From contig NZ_JAAIYO010000022.1 of the NCBI RefSeq assembly GCF_014930455.1, positions 1 through 59,753 on the forward strand: 59,753 bases of DNA, read 5' to 3'. Position numbers and translations under genes: made by a program. Source of the stretch: Corallococcus soli. GTDB lineage: Bacteria; Myxococcota; Myxococcia; Myxococcales; Myxococcaceae. Each line of letters begins with the position of its first letter. Position 1 is the first letter of the stretch. The notes beneath the pieces were generated by a model. It was not told where the DNA came from. It was given only the letters and a program-made list of their open reading frames with translations, and did no database searches. Below are positions 49,484-58,445 of this stretch, one piece after another.

Positions 49484-49963
49484 CTACTTGGCGGCGCGGG
49501 GCAGCGGCAGGATGGTGTCCACCAGCGTCATCAGCTGCGCGCAGCTCACGGGCTTGCGCACGAAGGCGCTGATGCCGGCCTTCTGACCCAGGGCGCGCAC
49601 TTCCGCCACGTTCGGGTCGCCGGTCATCATCAGGATGGGGACCTTGGACAGCTTGGGGTTGGTGCTGGCGCGGATCTGCCCGGCGAAGTCCGCGCCGTTC
49701 ATCCCGTCCATGTGGAAGTCGGTGAGGATGAGGTCCACCGGCTCCGCTTCGGCGACCTTGAGGCCCTCCTCCGCGGACTCGGCCTCCAGGAACTCGAAGC
49801 TGCGGGCCATCAGGTAGATTTTCAGCAGCGTCCGGATGGAGCGGCTGTCATCCACCAGCAGGACGCGCTGCGGTCCTGTTCCCGAAGCCGGACGGACCGT
49901 GGACGTACTTCCCGTGGGGCGGGAGGGCACGGGTTCGGGGGCGGAGAGGGGACCGGCCTTCAT
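49484..49963 (-). CDS. Single-domain response regulator
   Basis: 159 residues from the ATG at 49963; a TTG nine bases earlier sits closer to the GAGG. After a 30-residue Pro/Ser/Thr-rich lead, a receiver domain shows the acidic pair Asp38-Asp39, phospho-acceptor Asp82 (LILTDFHMDGM), Thr114 and Lys137 (FVRKPVS). No output domain, so it acts by protein contact. CheY-like. It follows the lipoprotein gene of the kinase-TonB receptor set on the same strand after 122 bp; no histidine kinase is encoded here. Confidence 0.9.
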   Translation of the reverse strand: MKAGPLSAPEPVPSRPTGSTSTVRPASGTGPQRVLLVDDSRSIRTLLKIYLMARSFEFLEAESAEEGLKVAEAEPVDLILTDFHMDGMNGADFAGQIRASTNPKLSKVPILMMTGDPNVAEVRALGQKAGISAFVRKPVSCAQLMTLVDTILPLPRAAK

Positions 49964-50085
49964 CGGAATCAAAACCTCGGGAGGGGGGACGCCTCCGACA
50001 GCACGTCCCCATGGTCGCGGATGGGCCCTGCGAAGTCAAAGCAACGCATGGCCCCGGACCGAGATTTCACGAGCGTGTGGAGCCC

Positions 50086-51324
50086 TCAACGAACCTCGAG
50101 GACGAACGACTGCGACGGCACGGCAGGCAGGCCCGCGGCGTCCGCGAGCGCCGGGTCCAGCTCGTTGGGCACACGCCATGTCTGCCCGGTGGACTGCACC
50201 AGGGTGACGCTGTAGCGCCCGGGAGGAACGGCGGCCAGGGGAGCGGGCGCCGAGGGGTCGCGCGCGTCCAGCGCCCGGTTCTGGAGGGCCACGCGGAGCT
50301 GGGGGACGAACACGGGCTGCGTGCGGGGGTTGCCCTGCTCGTCCTTCAGGGCGGCGAGGAGGGGGTCGGGCACCAGGCCGGCCGCCAGCACCACCACGTC
50401 CGGCCTGCCGTCCTTGCCACCGGAGACGCGCGCGTAGTCCTCGCCCTCGTCGTCCACCACACCGTCGCGGTCCAGGTCGTTCTCGTCCACGACGCCGGGC
50501 ACGTCCGCCAGCTTGCGCACCACCACGCGCGGCCAGAAGTCCGGCACGGTGTCGTTGTTGGCGTCGTCGGGGACGCCGTCGCGGTTGGCGTCCACGAACT
50601 GCACCCAGAAGCCGGGCGGCCGTTGATCCACCGCGCCGGTGAGGGGCTGCGGCGTGAGCGTCAGCACCTTCAGCGACGTCGTCGCGGTGTCGAACTCGCG
50701 CCCTTCGGCGACCTGGAAGGCGGGCCGGTCGAAGGGCACCGTGGCCGTGTCCGCGAAGGACACGCTGACGCCGGTGAGCGGCTGGGGCCAGCCGTCCGCG
50801 TCCGTCGTCACCTCCAGGATGCGCGTGGCGCCGGTGGTGGGGTCCACGCTGCCGCCGCCCACGTCGCCCGCGTTGGGTTCGGAGGTGACGCCGTACCAGG
50901 GATTGAAGTCGGAGACGTGGCAGGGCTGCGGCACGAAGCGGCAGGTGTCCGCGTCGATGAAGCCCCGCAGCACGTACCGGCCCGGCTGCACGAGGCTCAG
51001 CGCGAACGGCGCGGTGAACGGGCCCGGGGAGGTGTCCCCCAGGGCCGTGCCGAACAGCTCCGCGGCGGGGATGACGGTGAAGGCCAGCGGCCGGCCGGAG
51101 CCCTGCGGCGGGGGCGGGTTGTCCGCCGTGTAGATGAACACCACCGCGTTGCCCCGGGCGCGCGACTGGACGACGAGGCTGCCCTCGATGCGCGCGGCGC
51201 GCGTGTTCTGCCGGCCGTCCGCGGTGGGCTTCACCTCCGGGGCTTCGCACCCCAGGGCGAGCAGCGACGTGAGCGCGACGGTGAGGAGTCCGCGCGAGGC
51301 GGGGGAGCAGGGGGCGCGCTTCAT
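50086..51324 (-). CDS. Lipoprotein encoded with a TonB-dependent receptor
   Basis: 412 residues from the ATG at 51324, whose ATGA overlaps the receptor stop. The signal ends LLALGC with Cys26 as lipidation site. The mature chain has beta-sandwich segments (GRYVLRGFIDADTC, PCHVSDFNPWYG). Asp-rich loops near the middle (VDANRDGVPDDANNDTVPDF and DLDRDGVVDDEGED) resemble calcium-binding thrombospondin type-3-like repeats. It ends QSFVLEVR. No family is recognised. It is presumably an envelope partner of the receptor, perhaps a surface-exposed binding protein; inference from gene order. Confidence 0.78.
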   Translation of the reverse strand: MKRAPCSPASRGLLTVALTSLLALGCEAPEVKPTADGRQNTRAARIEGSLVVQSRARGNAVVFIYTADNPPPPQGSGRPLAFTVIPAAELFGTALGDTSPGPFTAPFALSLVQPGRYVLRGFIDADTCRFVPQPCHVSDFNPWYGVTSEPNAGDVGGGSVDPTTGATRILEVTTDADGWPQPLTGVSVSFADTATVPFDRPAFQVAEGREFDTATTSLKVLTLTPQPLTGAVDQRPPGFWVQFVDANRDGVPDDANNDTVPDFWPRVVVRKLADVPGVVDENDLDRDGVVDDEGEDYARVSGGKDGRPDVVVLAAGLVPDPLLAALKDEQGNPRTQPVFVPQLRVALQNRALDARDPSAPAPLAAVPPGRYSVTLVQSTGQTWRVPNELDPALADAAGLPAVPSQSFVLEVR

Positions 51325-53870
51325 GGGGTCACCGTGAGGTTGGCGAACACGCGCCGCTCGATGCGGTTGCCGAAGGGGTGCTGCGCGTGGGTGCCGCCGA
51401 GCTGGCTGCCCATGAGCGACACGGAGGCGAAGTCCTTCACCACCTCGTAGCCCACGCGGGCGTTGATGACGGCGTACGCGGGCAGGTTGTTGGCCAGGAG
51501 CTCCACGCGCGTCGGGTCGGACGCGGCGGGCTCGCGCTCCACCCAGGTGGAGGAGGAGGTGAAGGCCGCGTCGATGCCGAACTCCAGGTCCGTGCGCGTG
51601 CGGTACGTGACGCCGCCGAAGACCTTGAAGCCCGGCGCCTGGCTGCACGGGCCGCACTGGCCCTCCTCCGGCAGGTCGGAGGAGACGCTCTGGAGCGCGG
51701 CGCTCGCCTTGATGCCCAGACCGTCGATGGGGGAGAGGCTCAGGCCCGCCTCCGCGCCGCGCGCGGTGTAGATGGCGTTCTCGTTGGTGAACAGCGAGCG
51801 GCCCACCAGGTAGCTGCCGCTGCCGCTGTCGTAGGACTCGCCCGCGGGCAGCCGCTGCACGGCGGACAGGCCGATGAGGTCCTTCACCGTGTTCTGGTAG
51901 AGGGCCACGTCCCAGTCCAGGCCCAGCCGGGGGGACTCACCGCGCCAGCCCAGCTCCAGCGCGTTGAGGCGCTCCGGCCGCAGCTGCCGGTTGCCGGTGG
52001 TCAGCACGCTGACGCCGTTGACGCCCGGCACGGGCACGGGCAGCCGCGTGTAGCTCTCCAGGAACGTGGGCTCGCGGAAGGCGGTGGCCACCGACGCGCG
52101 GAAGGCGTGCCCTTCAATGGGCTGGAAGACGGCGGACAGGCGCGGCGACTGCGCGAGGCCCGGGCTGCCCTTGTCGAGCAGCGGGTGGCGGTCCACGCGG
52201 TAGCTGACGACGAGGCGCAGGGGCTGCACGATGCGCCACTCATCCTGGATGAAGGCCGCCGCGTGGAACTCCTCGCGCAGCCCGTCCAGGTAGCCGAAGG
52301 CCACGCGCTTGAGGCGGCCCTCCACGCCGATGTTCACCTGGTGCTCGCCCGCCAACTGGAAGCCCCGGGCATACAGCGCCTCGCCGTTGAAGACGTTGGA
52401 GGCGACCGTGGTCGCCAGCGAGCGCTGGCCAATCGCTTCGTACTGCGGCCCCGCGTCACCGGACAGGTGGTTCCAGAAGGCCTTGAGCTTCACCGAGCCC
52501 AGCTCCACATCCGCCTTGGCGTACGCGCCCAGGGCGTCGATGTAGTAGTTGCGCAGGAGGCCCAGCGGATAGGCCTCAGTGGTGTAGCGGTGCACGCCGC
52601 CGGACAGGCCGACCGCGCGCCCCTCGGAGAACGAATACACCGTGGATAGGTTGCCGCGCGCGCCCCGGAGGCCGACCTCCGGGTCGGGGCCCTTCAGGGC
52701 GAAGTCCGGACGGCCGCTGGCGTAGTCGAGCGTCCACTTGTCCTCCTGACGGTAGGCGGCGGACGCGCGGTAGCGCAGGGCGCCGTTCTGCCCGTGGCTG
52801 ACGAAGGAGCCCTGCACGGTGTTGCCGCCGCCCGCCAGGGCGCTGAAGCGCGCCCGCCTGCCGGTGCCGGGGGCCTGGGTGATGATGTTGATGACGCCCA
52901 GCATCGCGTTGGCGCCGTACAGCGCGCTGCCCGGCCCGCGGATGACCTCGATGCGGTCGATCTCCTCCAGGCCCACGGGCAGGCCCGCCCACAGGGTGAG
53001 GCCGAGGAAGTCCTGGTACTCCGTGCGGCCGTCCACCAGCACCAGCACCTTGTTGGCCAGCCGCTGGTTGAAGCCGCGCAGGCTGACGTTGGAGCTGCCC
53101 ACGCCCATGGCCATCACGTCCGCGCCGGGCACGCGGCGCAGGAGCTCCGGGAGCGTGGTGGCGCCCGACAGGCGGATGTCCTCCGCGGTGATGACGGTGG
53201 TGGCGTTGGGCGCCTCCAGGGAGGACTGGGCGCGGCGGCTCGCCGTCACCACGCGCTCCTCGTACGGCACCAGGCCCTGATCCCCGGAGGTGTCGCCGGA
53301 CTCGGCGCTGCCGCTGGGGGCGTCGGGGCCGGGCGAGCTGACGGTGGCCCGGGGCTGCTGGGGCTGCCCGGACGCGAGCGACTCCGCGCGGTTGACGGCC
53401 TTCTCCAGCCGCTCCATGAGCGTGGCCAGCTGCTGCTGGGCCTGGATGCTCGTGGGCGGCGGCGGCGGCATGGGCAGGGTGGAGTCCTGCGTCGCCGGGG
53501 CGCTGCCGGGCGCGGGGGCTTCGGCCTGGGCCGCCTTCTGCGTGGACTCCAGCCGCGTCACCTGGGCCTGCACGCTGGCGGCGTCCGGCGGGTTGGAGGC
53601 GAGGTAGCGCTTGAAGGCGTCCAGCGCCTCGCCCAGCCGTCCCGCGTCCTGGTACGCCCGGGCGATGTTGTAGAGCACGCTGGGGTGCGGCTTGATCTTG
53701 TAGGCCTCTTCCAGCTCGGCGATGCCTTCATCGAACTGCTTCTGCTCGATGAGGTTCATGCCGTTGCGGAAGTGGCGGCGCGCTTCCAGGCGTGCGTCCG
53801 CCAGGGCCTCGGTCGCGCACAAACACAGCGCGAGGAGCGCCCCACGTCGAAAGACTGTCGGGATGGTCAC
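51321..53870 (-). CDS. TonB-dependent receptor with N-terminal TPR-like domain
   Basis: 849 residues. A signal peptide (about 1-24) is followed by TPR-like helices at about 28-95 (ARRHFRNGMNLIEQKQFDEGI, SVLYNIARAYQDAGRLGEALDAF). A Pro/Gln-rich linker with a helical stretch comes next, then the plug at about 205-330 (VVTASRR, TTLPELLRRVPG, IDRIEVIRGPGSALYGANAMLGVINIIT). The 22-strand barrel ends in VFANLTVTP; the last residue is not aromatic. A TPR in front of the plug is not the standard build. Substrate unknown; the fold suits siderophores, cobalamin or similar. Overlaps kinase and lipoprotein genes by 4 bp each. Confidence 0.9.
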   Translation of the reverse strand: MTIPTVFRRGALLALCLCATEALADARLEARRHFRNGMNLIEQKQFDEGIAELEEAYKIKPHPSVLYNIARAYQDAGRLGEALDAFKRYLASNPPDAASVQAQVTRLESTQKAAQAEAPAPGSAPATQDSTLPMPPPPPTSIQAQQQLATLMERLEKAVNRAESLASGQPQQPRATVSSPGPDAPSGSAESGDTSGDQGLVPYEERVVTASRRAQSSLEAPNATTVITAEDIRLSGATTLPELLRRVPGADVMAMGVGSSNVSLRGFNQRLANKVLVLVDGRTEYQDFLGLTLWAGLPVGLEEIDRIEVIRGPGSALYGANAMLGVINIITQAPGTGRRARFSALAGGGNTVQGSFVSHGQNGALRYRASAAYRQEDKWTLDYASGRPDFALKGPDPEVGLRGARGNLSTVYSFSEGRAVGLSGGVHRYTTEAYPLGLLRNYYIDALGAYAKADVELGSVKLKAFWNHLSGDAGPQYEAIGQRSLATTVASNVFNGEALYARGFQLAGEHQVNIGVEGRLKRVAFGYLDGLREEFHAAAFIQDEWRIVQPLRLVVSYRVDRHPLLDKGSPGLAQSPRLSAVFQPIEGHAFRASVATAFREPTFLESYTRLPVPVPGVNGVSVLTTGNRQLRPERLNALELGWRGESPRLGLDWDVALYQNTVKDLIGLSAVQRLPAGESYDSGSGSYLVGRSLFTNENAIYTARGAEAGLSLSPIDGLGIKASAALQSVSSDLPEEGQCGPCSQAPGFKVFGGVTYRTRTDLEFGIDAAFTSSSTWVEREPAASDPTRVELLANNLPAYAVINARVGYEVVKDFASVSLMGSQLGGTHAQHPFGNRIERRVFANLTVTP

Positions 53871-55438
53871 TGGTACGGATCGTCCTTGTACGTGGAACCG
53901 GGAGCCTTCGGCTTCGGTCCCTGCTTCTTGATGCGCGTCAACTTCAGGGAGACGGAGACCGTCTTCCCCGCGTTGTCCGCGTAGTTCTTGCTCACGGGCT
54001 GATAGCCGTCCAGCGCGAGCGCCAGCACCACGGAGGCCATGCCCGAGCCGTCCGGCGGCTGTTCGAAGGCCATGGGCGTGGTGCCGCGCACCGTCCCGTT
54101 GACGGTCACCTCCGCGCCCGGCGGATCACTGACCACCTGGAAGCGCACGGGCCTGGGCGCGGCCGGAGGCGGCTCGGGCGCGGCGGTGGGCGCGGGCTCC
54201 GCGGCGACGGGCACGCGGGCCTCAAGGATGGGCTGCTGCACGGGGGCGGGCATGGGCGCCGGGGCCTGCGAGGCGCGCAGCACGAACACCGCCGCCGCGC
54301 TGATGCCCACGAGCACGGAGGCGCCGAACAGGGCGATGCCGAGCCCCTTGCCGGACTTCTTCTCCCGCGCGGAGCCCTGCTCGTCCACGGAGATGTCCAG
54401 CGCCACGGTGTTGGGGCCGGAGCCCAGCGCATGCGCGCCCGTGTGCGGACCGCTGTGGGGACCGGAGCCCACCGCGGTGAGGCCGGTGCGGGGGCTGGAG
54501 AAGACGCCGCTGACGCCGGACGCGGAGGCCGCGGCGCGCATGCCCTGGAGCACCGCGTCCATGGACGCGTAGCGGTCCACCGGGCGCTTGGCCAGGCACT
54601 TCATCACCAGCGTCTCCACCTCCGGCGGGACGCCGTGGTCGGGCCAGATGGTGTGGAAGGAGGGCGGCGGGTCGTTGATGTGCTTGACGATGACGTCGAT
54701 GCTCTGCGCCGCCTGGAAGGGCGGGCGGCCCATCAGGATTTGATAGAGCACCACGCCCAGGCTGTACACGTCGCTGCGCGGATCCGCGATGTTGCGCGCC
54801 TGCTCCGGCGCCATGTACTGCGGCGAGCCCAGGATGACGCCCGCCTGCGTGAGCGTGGTGTCCTCCTTCATGTTGGCGTCGCCGAGGAAGGACTTCACCA
54901 GGCCGAAGTCCAGCACCTTCACCACGTCGTGGTCGGTCTCCTGGTTGAGGACCATCACGTTGGCGGGCTTCAGGTCGCGGTGGATGAGGCCGACCTTGTG
55001 GGCCTCGCGCAGCGAGCGGGCCACCTGCTGCGCGATGCTCAGCGCGCGGTCCCACGGCAGCGGGCCCTCCTGGATGAGCAGCTGCGACAGCGTCAGCCCC
55101 TCCAGGTACTCCATGGCGATGTAGTAGATGCCGTCTTCCGTCTTCCCGTAGTCGATGACGGTGACGGTGTTCGGGTGGCGCAGCTTCGCGGTGACGCTGG
55201 CCTCCAGGAAGAAGCGCTTCTGGAAGCCCGGGTCCTTGCCCTCGCCGCTGTACTGCGGGTTGAGCACCTTGAGCGCGACCAGCCGATCCAACGGCGCCTG
55301 CATGGCCTTGTAGACGCGGCCCATGCCACCGGCCCCGAGCGTCTCCAGGATGCGGAAACGTTCGTTGAGGACCCTCCCAAGGAGAGGATCCGCCACGTCG
55401 GTGGGCGCGCCCTTTCGGGGGGCGTCGCTTTCGATCAT
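53867..55438 (-). CDS. Transmembrane Ser/Thr protein kinase with PEGA domain
   Basis: 523 residues from the ATG at 55438, with GGGGGA upstream. The Hanks-type kinase domain spans about 28-300: glycine loop GAGGMGRV, Lys57 (VALKVL), Glu79, HRDLKPAN (Asp155), DFG (Asp177) and GSPQYMAPEQ. A low-complexity linker, one membrane helix (about 366-387), a Pro/Ala stretch and a PEGA domain (about 431-500, SDPPGAEVTVNGTVRG) on the outer side follow. All catalytic residues are kept. It starts the operon with the TonB receptor and lipoprotein. Confidence 0.93.
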   Translation of the reverse strand: MIESDAPRKGAPTDVADPLLGRVLNERFRILETLGAGGMGRVYKAMQAPLDRLVALKVLNPQYSGEGKDPGFQKRFFLEASVTAKLRHPNTVTVIDYGKTEDGIYYIAMEYLEGLTLSQLLIQEGPLPWDRALSIAQQVARSLREAHKVGLIHRDLKPANVMVLNQETDHDVVKVLDFGLVKSFLGDANMKEDTTLTQAGVILGSPQYMAPEQARNIADPRSDVYSLGVVLYQILMGRPPFQAAQSIDVIVKHINDPPPSFHTIWPDHGVPPEVETLVMKCLAKRPVDRYASMDAVLQGMRAAASASGVSGVFSSPRTGLTAVGSGPHSGPHTGAHALGSGPNTVALDISVDEQGSAREKKSGKGLGIALFGASVLVGISAAAVFVLRASQAPAPMPAPVQQPILEARVPVAAEPAPTAAPEPPPAAPRPVRFQVVSDPPGAEVTVNGTVRGTTPMAFEQPPDGSGMASVVLALALDGYQPVSKNYADNAGKTVSVSLKLTRIKKQGPKPKAPGSTYKDDPYQ

Positions 55439-55490
55439 GTGTTCCCCCAGGCAACGAGTGGGACCGCGCACGTCGGTTCGGACCCGCAGG

Positions 55491-55520
55491 ATGCTAGCAC
55501 CGCCTTGGAAAACCGCCCAA
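55491..55520 (-). promoter_or_regulatory. Weak candidate promoter for the kinase operon
   Basis: On the minus strand TTGGGC (55520-55515) and TAGCAT (55496-55491) are 18 bases apart, about 52 bases before the kinase ATG. The -10 matches four of six consensus positions. It sits in the 289-bp divergent gap shared with the binding-protein gene. Confidence 0.3.
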
Positions 55521-55627
55521 GAGACGTCCCGCGCCGTTCGGGACGCCCGGGGACGCCGAGTTTCCGGCCCGGGCCGCATGCCTGCACTCCCGCACCTGCC
55601 GTGTTGCCGCCGTCCCGGAGCGGTTTG

Positions 55628-55645
55628 GAAATCAGGGAAATCAGC
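55628..55645 (+). repeat. Tandem 9-bp GAAATCAG(G/C) pair in divergent promoter gap
   Basis: GAAATCAGG is followed at once by GAAATCAGC, an AT-richer island in a very GC-rich divergent intergenic region between the kinase and binding-protein genes. The near one-turn period (9 bases) would suit a direct-repeat operator, but only two copies are seen. Confidence 0.45.
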
Positions 55646-55727
55646 GTCCGCTGCCGTACAGAGCGTCGTGGCTGGTGCGATGCGTCATCCCGGGTGGAGT
55701 GGCTGCGGGCGCGTTAGGGTGCCCGGC

Positions 55728-56597
55728 ATGAACGCCCGACTGGCCTCGCTGTTGTCGTCCGCGCCGCGCTACCCGCGGCGGGTGGTGTGCATGACGGAGG
55801 AGACGACGGAGGTGCTCTACCGCATCGGGGCGGGGGAGCTGGTCGTCGGGGTGTCGGGCTTCACGGTGCGGCCTCCGGAGGCGCGCAAGAAGCCGCGCGT
55901 CAGCTCGTTCCTGGACGCGAACTTCGAGCGCATCCTGGAGCTGAAGCCGGACCTGGTGCTGGGCTTCAGCGACCTGCAGGCGGACATCGGGCGGGAGCTG
56001 TGCAAGCGCGGGGTGCCCGTGTACCTGTTCAACCAGCGCTCGCTCGCGGAGATATTGCAGACGGTGCGGCTCACCGGGGCGCTGGTGGGGCGCGCGGAGG
56101 CGGCGGAGGCGCTGGCGGTGGAGCTGGAGAAGAACCTGGAGCGGCACGCGGACGCGGCGCAGTCGCTGCCCCGGCGCCCGCGCATCTTCTTCGAGGAGTG
56201 GCACGAGCCGCTCATCTCCGGCATCCGCTGGTGTTCGGAGCTGGTGGAGGTGGTGGGCGGGGAGGACGTGTGCCAGGAGTCGCGCGCGTCGCAGGGGGCC
56301 AAGGGCCGCATCTTCGAGCCGGAGGAGGTGGCGCGGAGGAACCCGGAGGGCGTCATCGCCAGCTGGTGCGGGCGCAAGGCGAAGCGCGACAAGATTGCCT
56401 CGCGGCCCGGCTGGGACCGGGTCCAGGCGGTGGTGGATGACCAGCTGTATGAGGTGCGCAGCTCGTACATCCTCCAGCCGGGGCCGGCGGCGCTGACGGA
56501 CGGGGTGGATCAGCTGGCGCGCATCGTGGGGGCCATCGCGCGCGGGGAGAAGCTGCCCATGGCGCGGCCGGGAGACCTCCGCACCGCGCTGGAGTGA
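55728..56597 (+). CDS. Periplasmic-binding-protein-fold (BtuF-like) protein without signal peptide
   Basis: 289 residues from the ATG at 55728. The fold of cobalamin/siderophore binding proteins is recognisable: VVCMTEETTEVLYRIGAGELVVGVS, RILELKPDLVLGF, VPVYLFNQRSLAEIL, a long backbone helix, PRIFFEEWHEPL and a C-terminal GPAALTDGVDQLARI. No signal peptide or lipobox precedes it; the first strand starts at about residue 18, so it appears cytosolic. No ABC transporter permease or ATPase is adjacent. It is divergent from the kinase-TonB receptor operon, which suggests a shared ligand, by inference. Confidence 0.82.
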   Translation: MNARLASLLSSAPRYPRRVVCMTEETTEVLYRIGAGELVVGVSGFTVRPPEARKKPRVSSFLDANFERILELKPDLVLGFSDLQADIGRELCKRGVPVYLFNQRSLAEILQTVRLTGALVGRAEAAEALAVELEKNLERHADAAQSLPRRPRIFFEEWHEPLISGIRWCSELVEVVGGEDVCQESRASQGAKGRIFEPEEVARRNPEGVIASWCGRKAKRDKIASRPGWDRVQAVVDDQLYEVRSSYILQPGPAALTDGVDQLARIVGAIARGEKLPMARPGDLRTALE

Positions 56598-56639
56598 GGT
56601 GAGGCTGGCGGAGGGCGTGGCGCATGACAGGATGCGCGC

Positions 56640-58424
56640 GTGCCGCTCTTGCTGCCCGTCCTGGTGTTGACCGTGCTCGCCGCGACGGGCGGAGCGTCCG
56701 CGTCGCCAACGCAGCCGCCCGAGCCTCCCGCGGTGGACGCGACCAAGAACTACGAGGACGCGCTCATCGTCTGGGGCCTGGAGCAGCGCGAGCGCCAGGT
56801 GGAGCCCGCCCCCGAGGGCAAGGTGCTGGAGGAGGTGGTCGTCGCCGCGGAGGAGGTCGTCGCGCCGATGGATCCGTACCCATCGCTGCTCAACATCTTC
56901 CACGTCCGCACCCGCGACCAGGTCGTCCGGCAGGAGGTGCTGCTGACGCCGGGGCAGCCGTACTCGGCGGCGCTCGTCGCGGAGTCGGTGCGCAACCTGC
57001 GCAAGCTGGGCCTCTTCTCCGTGGTGCGCGCGGTGCCGGTGAAGGGGAGCGCTCCGGACAAGGTCGCGCTGCTGCTCGTCACCAAGGACCTGTGGTCGCT
57101 GCGGCTCAACAACGAGTTCTCCGCCGTGGGCTCGCTGCTGCTCTACCTGCGCTTGCAGGGCACGGAGCAGAACTTCCTGGGGCGCGGCAAGAAGGTGGCG
57201 GTGGACTTCATCCTCCGCCTGGACACCTTCAGCCTGGGGCAGAGCTACACCGACCAGCGCGTGCTCGGCAGCCGCTGGTCGCTCACCGAGTCCGCCGCCG
57301 TGTTGATCAACCGCGACACGGGCCGCGCGGAGGGCTCGCGCGGAAGCCTCTCCGTCAGCCGTCCGCTGTATTCGCTTTCGACGCCGTGGAGCCTGAGCAC
57401 GTCCGTGGCGTGGAACGTGGAGACCGCGCGCCAGTTCCGGGGCGCGGACATCTGGCAGTTGCCGTTCCCGGACGGCGACCCGGTGCCGTACGTCTACAAC
57501 ACGCGCGAGGTGGCCGTGGGCTCCACGTACACGCGCTCCTACGGCCAGCGCTACAAGTGGAACGTGGGCCTGGGCGCGGGCGCCTACCACTACGCCTACG
57601 CCCCGCCGGTGGCGTCCAACCTCAGCGACGCGCAGACGGACTGGTTCCGGCGCAACTACCTGCCGCGCCAGGAGGACGCGGGGTACGCGAACATCTCCCT
57701 CAATGCCTTCGAGGCCCGCTACGACGTGCTCCGCAACGTGGACTCGTACACGCTGTCGGAGGACTTCCAGCTGGGGCACTCGGTGGTGGCCAAGCTGCGC
57801 TATGCGCCGCCCGTGTTCCCGTCCGCCGCGCACTTCGCCGAAGGCGGCCTGTCCCTGCGCTACCGCGTGCACTGGGGGGACGCGCTCACCACGGCGTCCG
57901 CCGCCGCGTCCATCCGCCGCCAGTTCAGCGGCCAGGAGGACACCGTCCAGGAGGGGTGGACCAACCGGCGCTGGGCCGCGGAGCTGGTGCAGGTGTCGCC
58001 GCGCGTGCTGGGGGGACGCTTCGTGGCGCGCGGCCTGCTGGACGTGAACATCGATGATTTGTTTGAACGCGTGAGCCTGCTGGGCGGCAGCAACGGCCTG
58101 CGCGGCGCGGCGGTGGATGCGTACTCCGGCAAGCGGCTGCTGCTCGTGAACCTGGAGTACCGCACCGCGCCGCTCGTCGTGCGCACGGTGCACCTGGGCG
58201 GGGTGTTCTTCCTCGACTCCGGCAGCGCCTTCAACCGCCGGCCCATGATGGTGACCACCGTGGGCGTGGGCCTGCGCATCCTGTTCCCGCAGTTCAACGT
58301 GTTCCCGTTCCGCATCGACTTCGGCTACGTGCTCAACGGGGACCGTCCGCCCGTGGGCAGCCGCCTGTCGCTCAGCAGCGGACAGGTGACTGAGTACCGG
58401 CCTGGCTTCCTCGACTCGCCATGA
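56640..58424 (+). CDS. BamA/TamA-like POTRA and beta-barrel outer-membrane protein
   Basis: 594 residues from a GTG at 56640. A signal peptide (about 1-22) is followed by an acidic spacer. A POTRA-like unit lies at about 85-150 (TRDQVVRQEVLLTPGQPYSAALV, RNLRKLGLFSVV). A long barrel follows with strands such as GVFFLDSGSAFN and VGVGLRILFPQFNVFPFRIDFGYVLNG, the last being the BamA-type C-terminal region. Only one POTRA is evident against five in BamA. The C-terminal residue is Pro, not Phe. It is a second, specialised Omp85-superfamily protein; client unknown. Starts 42 bp after the binding-protein gene. Confidence 0.82.
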   Translation: MPLLLPVLVLTVLAATGGASASPTQPPEPPAVDATKNYEDALIVWGLEQRERQVEPAPEGKVLEEVVVAAEEVVAPMDPYPSLLNIFHVRTRDQVVRQEVLLTPGQPYSAALVAESVRNLRKLGLFSVVRAVPVKGSAPDKVALLLVTKDLWSLRLNNEFSAVGSLLLYLRLQGTEQNFLGRGKKVAVDFILRLDTFSLGQSYTDQRVLGSRWSLTESAAVLINRDTGRAEGSRGSLSVSRPLYSLSTPWSLSTSVAWNVETARQFRGADIWQLPFPDGDPVPYVYNTREVAVGSTYTRSYGQRYKWNVGLGAGAYHYAYAPPVASNLSDAQTDWFRRNYLPRQEDAGYANISLNAFEARYDVLRNVDSYTLSEDFQLGHSVVAKLRYAPPVFPSAAHFAEGGLSLRYRVHWGDALTTASAAASIRRQFSGQEDTVQEGWTNRRWAAELVQVSPRVLGGRFVARGLLDVNIDDLFERVSLLGGSNGLRGAAVDAYSGKRLLLVNLEYRTAPLVVRTVHLGGVFFLDSGSAFNRRPMMVTTVGVGLRILFPQFNVFPFRIDFGYVLNGDRPPVGSRLSLSSGQVTEYRPGFLDSP

Positions 58425-58445
58425 GGCCGTGACGCCGGTGGGGGC

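Noticed and set aside
55439..55727. Cobalamin riboswitch upstream of the kinase/TonB receptor operon
   Set aside because: I could not find a B12-box or the expected multi-stem layout in the gap on either strand.
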